From CAZZKJ01 sp964654695 (GTDB lineage Bacteria > Krumholzibacteriota > Krumholzibacteriia > WVZY01): a stretch of 64,000 nucleotides of DNA. Made by a program: the position numbers and the translations under genes. This document shows positions 37,645-47,152 of this stretch, one piece after another. Position 1 is the stretch's first letter. Each line of letters opens with the position of its first letter. The stretch lies in assembly GCA_964654695.1 (NCBI GenBank), contig CAZZKJ010000001.1, positions 1-64,000 of the forward strand, read 5' to 3'. The notes beneath the pieces were generated by a model, which saw only the letters and a list, made by a program, of their open reading frames with translations, had not been told where the DNA came from and made no database searches.

Positions 37645-38670
37645 ATGAACCCTTCAGAAAAAAAACCGGTTATAGCCGTGACATCCGGAGATCCTGGAGG
37701 CATAGGACCGGAAATCGTTTGTCGTTTTTTTTCGGAATTTACACCCTCGCGATCTACAGCCGTGATCCTCGGCGCTCCTGAAGTTATTCGTCCGTGGGCA
37801 GAGAAGTTCGATTGTAATATTGATCGTTTTATGACTCAAAAAAAATTGGCGGCCGCGCTCGAATGCGGGCCCGGCAAAGCTCTGTTTTGTTCCACCGGGT
37901 GCGAAGAAAAATACACAGTCGGCAGAGACAGCAGGGGAGGAGGCCTGCATGGCGCCCTGGCGGTAGAGGCAGCCCTTGGTCTTATCGATACCGGCATGGC
38001 CGGTGCGATCGTGACCGCTCCTTTATCAAAGAAATCGCTCAATCTGGCCGGATACTCTTTTACCGGGCACACGGAGATGCTTGCAGAACATTTTGACGGT
38101 TCTTCGGTTGAGATGATGATGGTCCATGACGATCTTAGAATAGTGCCGCTGACGAGGCACATGCCCTTGAAAGAGGTTTGCTCCAACATAAACAAGGCAA
38201 GAATTATTGAATGTGTTAAAACGGTGGACAAATCTTTGCGCGAACTGTTTGAAATTCCGCATCCGCGCATAGCGTTCGCGGCGCTCAATCCGCATGCTGG
38301 CGACAGGGGTCTTTTGGGAGTTGAGGAAATCAAAACCGGCGAACCGGCTTTGGCGGAAATTCGCTCTTGCGGTATAAATATCGACGGTCCTATCCCCGGT
38401 GATGTGGTCTTTCAATCCATCGGCATCAAGCGGTATGATGCCTACATAGCGGCATACCATGATCAAGGGCTTATCCCTTTTAAAATGATCGCCGGTAAAA
38501 AAGGTGTGAACTTGAGCGTCGGCCTGCCGGTAATCAGAACCTCCGTCGATCATGGAACGGCTTTTGATATAGCGGGGCGTGGTGGGGCGGATGCCGGAAG
38601 TTTGAAAGAAGCATATCTGCTGGCGGAAAAACTCGCGCCCAGGCTTGCAGGACGCGCAAAGACCGTATGA
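37645..38670 (+). CDS. pdxA: 4-hydroxythreonine-4-phosphate dehydrogenase
   Basis: 341 aa. Diagnostic blocks are IAVTSGDPGGIGPEIV near the start, GHTEMLAEHF with a metal-binding His, PLTRHMPLKEV, YDAYIAAYHDQGLIPFKM and VDHGTAFDIAGRGGADAGSL. It oxidises 4-phosphohydroxy-L-threonine in the DXP-dependent pathway to pyridoxal 5'-phosphate; PdxJ, the next enzyme, is encoded at 63.2 kb. GGGAAG precedes the ATG. The stop overlaps the ftsE start (ATGA), linking it to the division genes. Confidence 0.95.
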   Translation: MNPSEKKPVIAVTSGDPGGIGPEIVCRFFSEFTPSRSTAVILGAPEVIRPWAEKFDCNIDRFMTQKKLAAALECGPGKALFCSTGCEEKYTVGRDSRGGGLHGALAVEAALGLIDTGMAGAIVTAPLSKKSLNLAGYSFTGHTEMLAEHFDGSSVEMMMVHDDLRIVPLTRHMPLKEVCSNINKARIIECVKTVDKSLRELFEIPHPRIAFAALNPHAGDRGLLGVEEIKTGEPALAEIRSCGINIDGPIPGDVVFQSIGIKRYDAYIAAYHDQGLIPFKMIAGKKGVNLSVGLPVIRTSVDHGTAFDIAGRGGADAGSLKEAYLLAEKLAPRLAGRAKTV

Positions 38671-39446
38671 AATCCGGGGGACGCTTGGAAAAAAGAAACG
38701 CGATCAATATCTATCACCTTTCTCAAAAATATGGGGATAAATACGCTCTTCGCGACCTCAATCTTCATGTAGCCAACGGCGAGTTTGTCTTTCTCGTCGG
38801 CCCAAGCGGCGCCGGCAAAAGCACGCTGCTGAGGCTGATATATATGGATGAATTTCCGACCGAAGGGCAGGTTGTGGTCGGATCGTTTGTTTCAACAAGA
38901 ATGAATCGAAGTAAAATTCCCTTTTTGAGGCGAAAAATCGGAGTAGTATTCCAGAATTTCCGCTTGCTGAACGATCGAAACGTTTCTGAAAATGTTGCTA
39001 TAGCCATGAGGGTAACGGGCGAAAAGAACTATGATATTAAAAGAAAAACAATGCAAGTTCTCACCCAGGTGGGACTATATCATAAACGCAACGAATACCC
39101 TCAGATGCTTTCCGGAGGCGAACAGCAGAGAATCGCAATAGCCAGGGCCGTTGTCAACAGCCCCGCGATCCTCCTGGCCGACGAACCGACGGGCAATTTG
39201 GATCCGGAAGTTACGGAAGAAATACTCAAACTCCTGTTCAAGATTAATTCCGGAGGTACGGCTGTTTTGATGGCTACGCATGACTTCTCGCTTGTAGAAA
39301 AATTCGGACAGCGAATTCTTATGCTGAGAGATGCAAAATTGGAATCCGATAAAACTACGGGATTGACAGGCAACTTGAGCGAAAAACTGGAACAAATGCA
39401 AAAAGACCGGGAGCGTTTCGGCCCGAGCTGGAATCGGGATGAATGA
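38667..39446 (+). CDS. ftsE: Cell-division ABC transporter ATPase FtsE
   Basis: 259 aa. Walker A GPSGAGKST near 50-58, Q-loop VVFQNFRLL, signature LSGGEQQRIAIARA, Walker B ILLADEPTGNLDP and an H-loop in MATHD. The C-terminal ~35 residues (DKTTGLTGNLSEKLEQMQKD) extend beyond the core. FtsE with FtsX couples divisome ATP hydrolysis to activation of cell-wall hydrolases via EnvC. It overlaps pdxA and ftsX by 4 bp each. Confidence 0.93.
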   Translation: MKSGGRLEKRNAINIYHLSQKYGDKYALRDLNLHVANGEFVFLVGPSGAGKSTLLRLIYMDEFPTEGQVVVGSFVSTRMNRSKIPFLRRKIGVVFQNFRLLNDRNVSENVAIAMRVTGEKNYDIKRKTMQVLTQVGLYHKRNEYPQMLSGGEQQRIAIARAVVNSPAILLADEPTGNLDPEVTEEILKLLFKINSGGTAVLMATHDFSLVEKFGQRILMLRDAKLESDKTTGLTGNLSEKLEQMQKDRERFGPSWNRDE

Positions 39447-40315
39447 TGAATTTTTCTAAAGCCGCATATCTCGTTAGGGAAGCGTTTCGCACCTTGAACC
39501 GGCACAGGGGGGTCACGTTCGTATCCATTGTTATAATGAGCCTGTCCCTGTTAATCCTGGCGGTTTTTCTGCTGATTACCGATAACATGTTTATGTTCAT
39601 GGAAAAGAGCCGGGAAGAAATGCGGATTTACTCTTATCTCAGCGATGATCTCGAGAGCGGCTATGTGGACAGGCTTTATAAAAAGATACTTTCTATGGAT
39701 CAGGTGGAGCAGGTGATTTTCATTTCTCCTGAGGAAGCGCTTGATGATTTCAGAAGGCAAATGGGAGAAGACCGGACGATGCTGGAGGCCATGGAAAGCA
39801 ACCCGCTTCCCGCTTCATTCCGAATCACGCTTAAAAACGAGTTCAAGGATATAGTGTCGATGTCCGGCGTTTCCTCTACAATAGGCGCATTGGACGGCGT
39901 GGAAGAGGTGAGCTACGGCAAAGAGTTTATCGAAAAATTCTCTTCGGTTACGCGCGCGTTTCTTTACATGGACGCTGTGCTCGGATTTATAGTAATCCTG
40001 TCTTCAATATTCATAATCTCCAACACGGTCCGGCTGGCCGTTGTCAGCCGAAAAGCGACTATAGAAATATTAAAACTCGTCGGCGCGACCAACAGGTTCA
40101 TAACAATGCCTTTTCTAATCGAAGGCGCGTTTCAAGGTGCTGTGGCCGCGCTTCTTTCTTTGCTGCTCCTAATCGCCATATACATGGCCAGTCGAAATTT
40201 CCTGCCCTCCCTCGCTTTCTTTTCTATGGAAAAGGCGCTTCTGTACATCGTTGTGTGCCTGTTAATGGGAGCCGCGGGAAGCTTTGCAGCTCTGCGAAAA
40301 TTCTTAAAAATTTAA
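39443..40315 (+). CDS. ftsX: Cell-division ABC transporter permease FtsX
   Basis: 290 aa with four membrane helices: ~23-47 (VTFVSIVIMSLSLLILAVFLLI), ~170-195 (LYMDAVLGFIVILSSIFIISN), ~215-240 and ~262-285. The large periplasmic loop between helices 1 and 2 (~50-165: IRIYSYLSDDLESGY-like and VEQVIFISPEEALDDFRRQMGED) is the FtsX extracellular domain that contacts EnvC-type activators. RLAVVSRKATIEILKLVGATNRFI is the cytoplasmic coupling segment. The downstream gene encodes just such an activator. Confidence 0.92.
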   Translation: MMNFSKAAYLVREAFRTLNRHRGVTFVSIVIMSLSLLILAVFLLITDNMFMFMEKSREEMRIYSYLSDDLESGYVDRLYKKILSMDQVEQVIFISPEEALDDFRRQMGEDRTMLEAMESNPLPASFRITLKNEFKDIVSMSGVSSTIGALDGVEEVSYGKEFIEKFSSVTRAFLYMDAVLGFIVILSSIFIISNTVRLAVVSRKATIEILKLVGATNRFITMPFLIEGAFQGAVAALLSLLLLIAIYMASRNFLPSLAFFSMEKALLYIVVCLLMGAAGSFAALRKFLKI

Positions 40316-40355
40316 TCTGCTCTCTGGCGGTTTGAACGGCGAGGGCTCATGTTCA

Positions 40356-41591
40356 ATGAAAAAAGTTATTTCAAATAGGATTCCGAAAGTACGGAGAATC
40401 TCCCGGGCGCGGAGCGTCGCCGCCTCGGCGGCGATTCTTGTATTGGCCCTGGTTTGGATGGGTCCGCTCGATCAGCCGGCTCGGGCAGGCGGTTCCTTAA
40501 ATGACAAGATAGATGCCCAGAGGAAAAAGCTGGAAAAAATAAAAAATAAGATAAACGAACACAAGAGTAAATCAAGAGAGCTCGATAAAGAGCAAAAGAA
40601 CCTTCTCGCTAAAATATCCAACCTCGAAAAGGAAGAATCCCTTACTAAAAAACTTGTCTCGGAATCCCTCAAGCAGGAAGAGCTGTTCGAAGAAAAGATC
40701 GACAGTTTGAGCATAAGAATATCCATAGAAGGTGAAAAACTGATATTCCAGCAGGACAGGTTGAAGTTGAGACTGAAGCAGCTCTATATGCGCGAGCCTA
40801 ATTTTACATGGGCGGCGCTTCTCGGATGCGAAAGCCTGCAGTCTATGTATAGAAAGCACAAATTTCTGGAATTGATAGCAAAACGGGACGCATCGCTGCT
40901 GAAAGAGGTAACCGGAAGAAAGCGGTTGCTGGAAACCGAGAAAGCTGAGCTGACCGAAGCCCTGGTTGACGTAAGCGAAGTACGGAAGATGCGCGAAGAA
41001 GAGAAAGGGAACCTGCAGCGTGCGAAAAAGCAGCGACTGGCAATGCTGAAAAAGATTAAGACCGAAAAGAGAAGGCACAAGCAGGCATTGAATGAACTGA
41101 GCAAATCCCAGCAGAAGATTATGGATTTAATCGGATCGCTGGAGGATAAAAGAACGGAGAAGGAAAAATTCGACGGCGGGACAACTGATTTTGCATCGCT
41201 TCGCGGCAAGCTGATGAAGCCGGTCAAAGGCAAAGTGATAAAACGGTTCGGAAAGAACAAGCACCCCACTTACGGCACAGTTACATTCAACAGCGGCATA
41301 GACATAAAAGCGTCGACTGGAACTCCCATAAGATCGGTGGCCGCAGGTACGGTCGAGTTTGTTGATTGGATCGCCGGTTATGGAAGATGCATCATAGTAA
41401 ATCACGGCCGGGGTTATTACACTTTGTACGCCCACGTATCCGATGTATTTGTAGAATCGGCTCAAGGGGTTTCCAAGGGCGAAGTAATTGCAGAGGTAGG
41501 CGATACAGGATCAATAGAAGGACCTGTATGCCATTTTGAAATCAGGAAATCGAAAAAAGCCTTGGACCCGGCGCGGTGGTTCGCCAAATGA
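40356..41591 (+). CDS. envC: EnvC-like murein hydrolase activator with degenerate LytM domain
   Basis: About 411 aa from ATG 40356; a TTG at 40332 is also possible. A signal/membrane segment (~22-42) leads into a long coiled coil (~45-265) and a C-terminal LytM domain (~285-405). The zinc sites are degraded: the HxxxD His is Asn312 (NSGID), and the first His of HxH is Cys392 (VCHFE). This agrees with E. coli EnvC, which cannot hydrolyse peptidoglycan but activates amidases under FtsEX control. The gene follows ftsX by 40 bp. Confidence 0.88.
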   Translation: MKKVISNRIPKVRRISRARSVAASAAILVLALVWMGPLDQPARAGGSLNDKIDAQRKKLEKIKNKINEHKSKSRELDKEQKNLLAKISNLEKEESLTKKLVSESLKQEELFEEKIDSLSIRISIEGEKLIFQQDRLKLRLKQLYMREPNFTWAALLGCESLQSMYRKHKFLELIAKRDASLLKEVTGRKRLLETEKAELTEALVDVSEVRKMREEEKGNLQRAKKQRLAMLKKIKTEKRRHKQALNELSKSQQKIMDLIGSLEDKRTEKEKFDGGTTDFASLRGKLMKPVKGKVIKRFGKNKHPTYGTVTFNSGIDIKASTGTPIRSVAAGTVEFVDWIAGYGRCIIVNHGRGYYTLYAHVSDVFVESAQGVSKGEVIAEVGDTGSIEGPVCHFEIRKSKKALDPARWFAK

Positions 41592-41643
41592 CGATGCAGC
41601 ATTCGGCGGCCGGTCCGTTCCGGGAAGAAGCAGTGGTGAATCA

Positions 41644-42759
41644 ATGAGCGCAAGACGGATGGAATCCAAAACAAGTCGTTTTATGATCCTCGATATGGGC
41701 CGGCCGGGGATAAATGCGTTTCTCGATAAATGTATCGAGAGCGGTGCGCCTCCCCTTATTTTCACCGGCCCCGAAGGAATCGGCAAGGAATACACGGCCC
41801 TCGACTTCGCGAGGCGCCTGTGCTGCTCGAAGCGGCCGGCATGCATCTCTGAACAGGACGCATGCGATGACTGCCGGCGGGTCATGAGGCTCGAGCATCC
41901 CGCACTGAACCTGGTATACCCTACGCCTTCAAGGGGAGGAAACGAAAGCGAAGAAGATGATCTGAATGACATGAATAAGATTCTCGAAGCCAAACGGGAA
42001 GATATGTTTTCGGTTCATCGTTTCCCCAAAAAAACATCGATAAGGATTGCCAAGGCCAGGCTGATTCTAAAACGCGCCCATACACGGCCCTTGGGAGATG
42101 GATTCAATATCTTCATCATCGCGGACGCCCATGCAATGCGCGTGGAAGCCCAGAACGCGCTGCTAAAGCTCATCGAAGAGCCCCCCGATCGGTGCGTGAT
42201 AGTCCTGGTGACTTCCAATAATGATGCATTGCTCTACACCGTCCGCTCGAGATGCCAGCGGCTGCGATTCAATCCGCTGAAGCCGGGCGTTATTGAAAAA
42301 ATCCTGATGGAATATTATGGATTGGATACCCGAGAGGCCTGCCGAACGGCCGCGCGCTCCCGCGGCAGTATCAAGTACGCGCGCGACAAAGCGTTGGACT
42401 CCGACGACAGGGGCAGGGAAGCCGCCCGCCTGATGGCCGCCGCCCTTGTGGACGCCCCCGAGGCATGGCTCATCAGCCGGGCGATGGATCTTTCCAGGGG
42501 TTCGAATCGCGATCAGACCGCCCTTCTGCTCCAGGAAATGGAACTCTTGTTTCGGGATGCAATGGCCGGGGAAGAAGACTTGATTTTCAATAAGGACAAA
42601 CTGAATGAAATAATGGTTCTCAAAAATAAATGGCCGCTGAAAGAACTGCCCGGCATCGTTGCAATGATCGACCGCGCCAGGAGCCAAATACTGCATTCCA
42701 ACATGAACATCGATTCCACTCTCGCCCATCTCTTTCTTGCTATAAGACGCCTTGGATGA
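41644..42759 (+). CDS. holB: DNA polymerase III delta-prime subunit-like protein
   Basis: 371 aa from ATG 41644; the frame is open further upstream but overlaps envC. A P-loop-like GPEGIGKE, a cysteine cluster (CC, then ACISEQDACDDC), FIIADAHAMRVEAQNALLKL, the EEPP loop and TVRSRCQRLRF sensor region are the DnaX/HolB clamp-loader fold. The P-loop ends Lys-Glu instead of Lys-Thr/Ser, consistent with a subunit that may not hydrolyse ATP. It helps load DnaN on DNA. The neighbours ricT, metG and tatD form a conserved string. Confidence 0.85.
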   Translation: MSARRMESKTSRFMILDMGRPGINAFLDKCIESGAPPLIFTGPEGIGKEYTALDFARRLCCSKRPACISEQDACDDCRRVMRLEHPALNLVYPTPSRGGNESEEDDLNDMNKILEAKREDMFSVHRFPKKTSIRIAKARLILKRAHTRPLGDGFNIFIIADAHAMRVEAQNALLKLIEEPPDRCVIVLVTSNNDALLYTVRSRCQRLRFNPLKPGVIEKILMEYYGLDTREACRTAARSRGSIKYARDKALDSDDRGREAARLMAAALVDAPEAWLISRAMDLSRGSNRDQTALLLQEMELLFRDAMAGEEDLIFNKDKLNEIMVLKNKWPLKELPGIVAMIDRARSQILHSNMNIDSTLAHLFLAIRRLG

Positions 42760-42799
42760 TACATTTACTTGGTCAACTCTTAAATTTCAAGGGACCTCG

Positions 42800-43663
42800 A
42801 TGACTTTCGTAGAAGTGATATTCAAGCTCCCCCGCAGGGACTATTTCAGGAATCCCGGCAACCTCGATCTGGTGCCGGGCATGTACTGCATTGTTCAGGC
42901 GGAAAGGGGAGAGGATCTCGGCATGGTCGTGGGAGTTAACGATCAGCGTTTGGGCAAATCCAAAGCCAGGCTTCGGGATATCCTGCGGCTGGCAAGCGAA
43001 GAAGAGATCTCTAAATTCCGCGAAAACCGCAGGAAAGAAAAGGAATCTCTAGCGATCTGCAAAGAAAAAGTGGAAAAGCACGGCCTTCCCATGAAGATCG
43101 TAGATGTAGAAAACCAGTTGGACGGCAACAAAATCACCTTCTTTTTCACCGCGGACCAAAGAATTGATTTCAGAAAACTAGTCAAAGACCTGGCCGCCAC
43201 TTTTAGAACACGCATAGAGCTGCGCCAGATCGGCGCGCGGGATGAAGCCAGGCGGTTCCCCGGGTACGGTGTTTGCGGCAAATCCCTGTGCTGCACTACT
43301 TGGCTCAAAGAATTCGAGCCGGTTTCTCTCAGAATGGCCAAAGATCAAAACCTGCCGCTTACACCCTCAAAGATATCGGGAGCATGCGGGAGACTGATGT
43401 GCTGCCTGGGATACGAACTGCCCATATACAAAGATATTGCCAAGAATATTCCTTCCGTGGGCCAGAAAGTATGCTGTTGCGGCAGGATGTCAAGGGTTGA
43501 AAAAGTGGATATTTTCAGGGAGGAAATTCTGCTGGTCGACAAAGACAGAATGTACAGCACCATGACTTTCGACGAGATAATAAATGAAATACAAAAAGGC
43601 GGCGCGGTAAACGAGGATGAGGAAGATATAAAGGAAGACTTGATACAAGAGGACGATTGGTAA
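42800..43663 (+). CDS. PSP1-domain protein RicT (YaaT)-like
   Basis: 287 aa from ATG 42800, which has AAGGGA 5 nt upstream. The PSP1 domain contains VPGMYCIVQAERGEDLGMVV, ITFFFTADQRIDFRKLVKDL, FRTRIELRQIGARDEAR and the Cys-rich block GYGVCGKSLCCTTWL, followed by SGACGRLMCCLGYE. In B. subtilis this protein with RicA and RicF forms an Fe-S complex acting on mRNA maturation through RNase Y. Location directly after holB is conserved in many phyla. Confidence 0.9.
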   Translation: MTFVEVIFKLPRRDYFRNPGNLDLVPGMYCIVQAERGEDLGMVVGVNDQRLGKSKARLRDILRLASEEEISKFRENRRKEKESLAICKEKVEKHGLPMKIVDVENQLDGNKITFFFTADQRIDFRKLVKDLAATFRTRIELRQIGARDEARRFPGYGVCGKSLCCTTWLKEFEPVSLRMAKDQNLPLTPSKISGACGRLMCCLGYELPIYKDIAKNIPSVGQKVCCCGRMSRVEKVDIFREEILLVDKDRMYSTMTFDEIINEIQKGGAVNEDEEDIKEDLIQEDDW

Positions 43664-43692
43664 ATGACCTGAGATTATGGAATCGATGCCTG

Positions 43693-45225
43693 ATGAAGAA
43701 ATTTTATCTTACAACCGCAATAGACTACGTAAATGCAAAACCTCACCTCGGGACCGCGTATGAAAAAATAGGGGCCGACTGCCTTGCCCGCTACAAACGC
43801 CTCGCGGGATGGGATACCTGTTTTTCGATGGGAACCGATGAACACAGCTCTAATGTTGAAAAGGAAGCGAAGCGGCTGGGCAAGGATCCCAAGACATATT
43901 GCGACGAAATGGCTTCCTCGTTCACGGAGGTTTGGGAGAAGCTGGGAATATCCCATGACCGATTCATTCGTACGACCGATCCCGAACATATAAACGCGGT
44001 CAAAGAGGTTTTCAACAGAATCAATGAAAACGGGCATATTTACAAAGGTGAGTACAAAGGTTTGTACTGCGTGTCCTGCGAGGAATTCCTCGTAGAAAAA
44101 GATCTCGTCGACGGCAAATGCGAGAGACACAAGCAGTCCCCCCAACAGATAAAAGAGACCAATTATTTTTTCGCGCTTTCACGGTTCAGCGGCGCCCTGG
44201 AGGAACACATTCGTAAAACCCCGGGTTTCATACGGCCTGAAAGCCGCAGGAATGAGATTTTAAAAGTAATAGAAAGGGGGCTCGAGGACATAAGCATATC
44301 CAGGGCGGGAAAGAGCTGGGGGGTGCCCCTCCCGTGCGCCGAAGACCAGGTTGTCTATGTCTGGTTCGATGCGTTGATAAATTATATTTCCGCAGTCGGG
44401 TTCGGCGGCAATGATGATGCGAAGTTCAAAAAGTATTGGCCCGCCGACTGTCACATTATCGGAAAAGATATAACGCGGTTCCATTGTCTTATATGGCCGG
44501 CCATGCTCATGGCCGCCGAAATTCCGCTGCCCGCATGCATATTCGGGCATGGTTTCGTCTACCTAAAGGGCGAAAAAATGAGCAAAACGCTCGGAAATAT
44601 AATAGATCCGATGGATATGGCGGAGTTTTTTCATCCCGATGGATTGAGATATCTTCTGCTTCGGGAAATCGCTTTCAGCAGGGATGGGGATTTTTCGGTT
44701 GAAAAGGCGGTTGTGAAATACAACGCCGAACTCGCGAACGAACTGGGCAATCTCTTTTCGAGAACCTTGTCTATGGTAAAGCGCTACCGCGGAGGGGTGG
44801 TTCCGGCTTACTCAAATGAGTGCGCGGCCGAATTCGAGCGTTTGGAAGGGGGCGCACTTGAGCGGTATACGGGATTTATGGATGAATTGGCATTCGATGA
44901 AGCCATGGGGGCTTTATGGACCGTGATCCAGGCTTCCAACAAATATATTGAAGATAAAAAGCCGTGGGAGCTGGCCCGGTCCGCCGAAGACAAAGTACTG
45001 GATGATATGCTCCGGGTTTTATTGGAAGTACTGGCTTTGTCATCAATACTTTGCATTCCTTTCATGCCTCGAAAATCCGAGGATATGAGACATCAGCTGG
45101 CTTTATCTTCGGACTTATCTAAAATTCGTCTGAAAGAAGCAGGCGAACCCGGAAATCCGCAGTGGACAAAAATCGGCGAGTTCGTGCCTCTGTTTCCAAA
45201 ACTCGATCCTCCGTCCGGAGAATAA
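43693..45225 (+). CDS. metG: Methionyl-tRNA synthetase, short form
   Basis: 510 aa from ATG 43693 (MKKFYLTTAIDYVNAKPHLG). The class I HIGH motif is HLGT, and KMSKT closes the catalytic site near 298-302. A zinc knuckle is represented by CVSC and CERH in the CP region. The anticodon domain has AFDEAMGALWTVIQASNKYI with KPWELA. It lacks the C-terminal EMAP/Trbp111 dimerisation domain found in longer enzymes. The gene overlaps the end of ricT's frame region by context and precedes tatD. Confidence 0.94.
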   Translation: MKKFYLTTAIDYVNAKPHLGTAYEKIGADCLARYKRLAGWDTCFSMGTDEHSSNVEKEAKRLGKDPKTYCDEMASSFTEVWEKLGISHDRFIRTTDPEHINAVKEVFNRINENGHIYKGEYKGLYCVSCEEFLVEKDLVDGKCERHKQSPQQIKETNYFFALSRFSGALEEHIRKTPGFIRPESRRNEILKVIERGLEDISISRAGKSWGVPLPCAEDQVVYVWFDALINYISAVGFGGNDDAKFKKYWPADCHIIGKDITRFHCLIWPAMLMAAEIPLPACIFGHGFVYLKGEKMSKTLGNIIDPMDMAEFFHPDGLRYLLLREIAFSRDGDFSVEKAVVKYNAELANELGNLFSRTLSMVKRYRGGVVPAYSNECAAEFERLEGGALERYTGFMDELAFDEAMGALWTVIQASNKYIEDKKPWELARSAEDKVLDDMLRVLLEVLALSSILCIPFMPRKSEDMRHQLALSSDLSKIRLKEAGEPGNPQWTKIGEFVPLFPKLDPPSGE

Positions 45226-45277
45226 TGGAGGGCGAAATTCTTTTTCGACGGCTTCGCCGGAGGCACGGATAACTTAT

Positions 45278-46633
45278 ATGATAGACTCACACGTGCATTT
45301 GAACCTTCGCGATTATCGTAATGACAGGGAAGAAGTGATAGCCCGGGCCGTGGAAAGCGGCGTTACCGGCATGCTCAATATCGGGTTTGATCCGGCATCG
45401 TCTCGTGAAACAGCACAGCTGGCATCGCGCTATGATTATATATATGGAGCGGTCGGCGTGCATCCTCACGATGCCTCGAAATACACCTCTGCTGTCCAGG
45501 ATGAAATCGAAAAGCTTCTCGGCGAACCCAAGATTCTCGCGATCGGGGAAATCGGTCTGGATTACTACCGCGATCTATCCCCTCGCGGCAAGCAGAGGGA
45601 AGTATTCAAGCTCCAATTGGACATGGCCCGCAAAAAAAACAAACCTGCGATCATTCACTGCCGCGATGCGTTCGACGATGTTATTGAGATTTTGCAAGAA
45701 TCCGGCCCTCACAAAGGCATCTTCCACGCTTTTTCAGGTGATTCTGAGATGGCCCGAAAAGTTCTTTCGCTCGGGTTCAAGCTGGGCATCGGAGGGGTGA
45801 TAACGTTCAAGAACAGCCGGCTCGGCGGAGTCGTGTCAGGTCTTCCGCCCGAAGCGGTGGTTCTCGAGACCGACTGCCCCTATTTGACTCCTCATCCTTA
45901 CAGGGGTAAAAGAAATGAACCGGCAAATCTCGTTTTGATAGCCAAGGCTGTGGCCGAAGCCCAAAACGCCGATCTGGAGGATGTTTTCAGGACCACCAAC
46001 AGGTCTTTTGCAGAATCCATGAATATAGAACCCGCGGGAGGGCCGGCCGTTGTTTACAAAATCAGAAATAGTCTCTATATTAATATGACCAACCGCTGCA
46101 CCAACAGATGCGTTTTCTGTTCTCGCGAGGAAGATCCGGTGGTGCGGGGTTATAATCTCGGGCTCGAAAAAGAACCCGGCGCGCGGGACATAATAAAAGC
46201 GGCCGGCGATGTATCCGGATTTGACGAAGTAGTATTCTGTGGTTACGGCGAGCCGGTAGTGCGGCTTCCGGAGCTCCTGGAGATTGCGCGGAGCTTGAAG
46301 AATGCCGGTGCAGCAGTAAGGCTAAACACCAACGGGCTCGGCAATTTATTTTGGAAGAGAAATATTATTCCGGAACTTTCGGGTCTTATAGATGTCATCT
46401 CCATAAGTTTGAACACCAGCGATTCAAACCAATATGAAGAAATATGCCGCCCCGTTTTCGGAGAAGCATCGTACGAAGCTCTTATTGATTTTGTGCGAAA
46501 GAGCGTACAGGCCGGGATGAAAACCATATGTACCGCCGTGCAGTACCCGGCCGTAGATATCGAAGCCTGCAGGAAACTGGCAGAATCCCTTGGGGCGGCA
46601 TTCAGAGCCAGGAAGTATAATGTGCTTGGTTGA
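45278..46633 (+). CDS. TatD-family hydrolase fused to a radical SAM domain
   Basis: 451 aa. Residues 1-250 are a complete TatD metal-dependent hydrolase: DSHVHLN (His5, His7), GEIGLDYYRD (Glu91), IIHCRDAF (His127), IFHAFSGD (His150) and ETDCPYLTPHPYRG (Asp199). After a short linker, residues ~262-451 are a radical SAM domain with CTNRCVFC (Cys274, Cys278, Cys281), VVFCGYGEPVVRLPEL and RLNTNGLG. I know of radical SAM proteins encoded next to tatD; here both are one polypeptide with no intervening stop. The TatD half should be a nuclease; the radical SAM substrate is unknown. Confidence 0.9.
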   Translation: MIDSHVHLNLRDYRNDREEVIARAVESGVTGMLNIGFDPASSRETAQLASRYDYIYGAVGVHPHDASKYTSAVQDEIEKLLGEPKILAIGEIGLDYYRDLSPRGKQREVFKLQLDMARKKNKPAIIHCRDAFDDVIEILQESGPHKGIFHAFSGDSEMARKVLSLGFKLGIGGVITFKNSRLGGVVSGLPPEAVVLETDCPYLTPHPYRGKRNEPANLVLIAKAVAEAQNADLEDVFRTTNRSFAESMNIEPAGGPAVVYKIRNSLYINMTNRCTNRCVFCSREEDPVVRGYNLGLEKEPGARDIIKAAGDVSGFDEVVFCGYGEPVVRLPELLEIARSLKNAGAAVRLNTNGLGNLFWKRNIIPELSGLIDVISISLNTSDSNQYEEICRPVFGEASYEALIDFVRKSVQAGMKTICTAVQYPAVDIEACRKLAESLGAAFRARKYNVLG

Positions 46634-46704
46634 TTCATGACACGGAACCGCAGGAAATTTGGAACATCAAGCGGGCGGCCTCGGCCTGAAAGAAAGCACG
46701 CACC

Positions 46705-47112
46705 ATGACATCTAACTGCGAACATCCCGACGGCAATCTTGCCGGCAAGTGTTCCATATGCGGGAATATGGTTTGCGACGAATGCTTTAGGAGTCTATTC
46801 AACCAGATGATCTGCGAGCTGCATCCGGAACTGGAAGACGAAACCGCGTGGGTCATCGCGGGCTGCTACAATAATGCCGATTCTCTGGATGAAGTGACCT
46901 TTCTCCTGGATGAACAACAAATAACTTCATTAAAAGTCGAAGTTGATGCGGATACCGTTGAACTTTACATTCCATCCGAAGACAAGGAAGGAGCATGGGA
47001 AATCTACCAGTCTTCGCCAACGAATTCAAATTTGTGCGCCGAGTGCAAAATACAGTTTTCATCCGATATAATCTTGTGCCCCCTATGTGGAACCGCGGCC
47101 GCGCAAACGTAA
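46705..47112 (+). CDS. B-box-like zinc finger, DUF2007-like domain and zinc ribbon
   Basis: 135 aa with three parts. Residues 1-40 have a B-box/RING-like ligand series (Cys5, His7, Cys16, Cys19, Cys24, Cys27, Cys37, His40). Residues ~45-105 resemble DUF2007 signal-transducing domains (VIAGCYNNADSLDEVTFLLD, then LYIPSEDKEGAWEIY). The C-terminus is a zinc ribbon with CAEC (111-114) and CPLC (125-128). No enzyme motif. Likely a cytosolic adaptor or regulatory protein; function unknown. It overlaps the upstream extension of the next frame. Confidence 0.65.
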   Translation: MTSNCEHPDGNLAGKCSICGNMVCDECFRSLFNQMICELHPELEDETAWVIAGCYNNADSLDEVTFLLDEQQITSLKVEVDADTVELYIPSEDKEGAWEIYQSSPTNSNLCAECKIQFSSDIILCPLCGTAAAQT

Positions 47113-47152
47113 CAGCTTTTGCGCCGCCGGCCCAAAGCCGGGAGGGATGGTC

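Noticed and set aside
42495..42515. GGGGTTCGAATCGC resembling a tRNA T-loop
   Set aside because: It is inside the holB coding sequence and no cloverleaf can be built around it.
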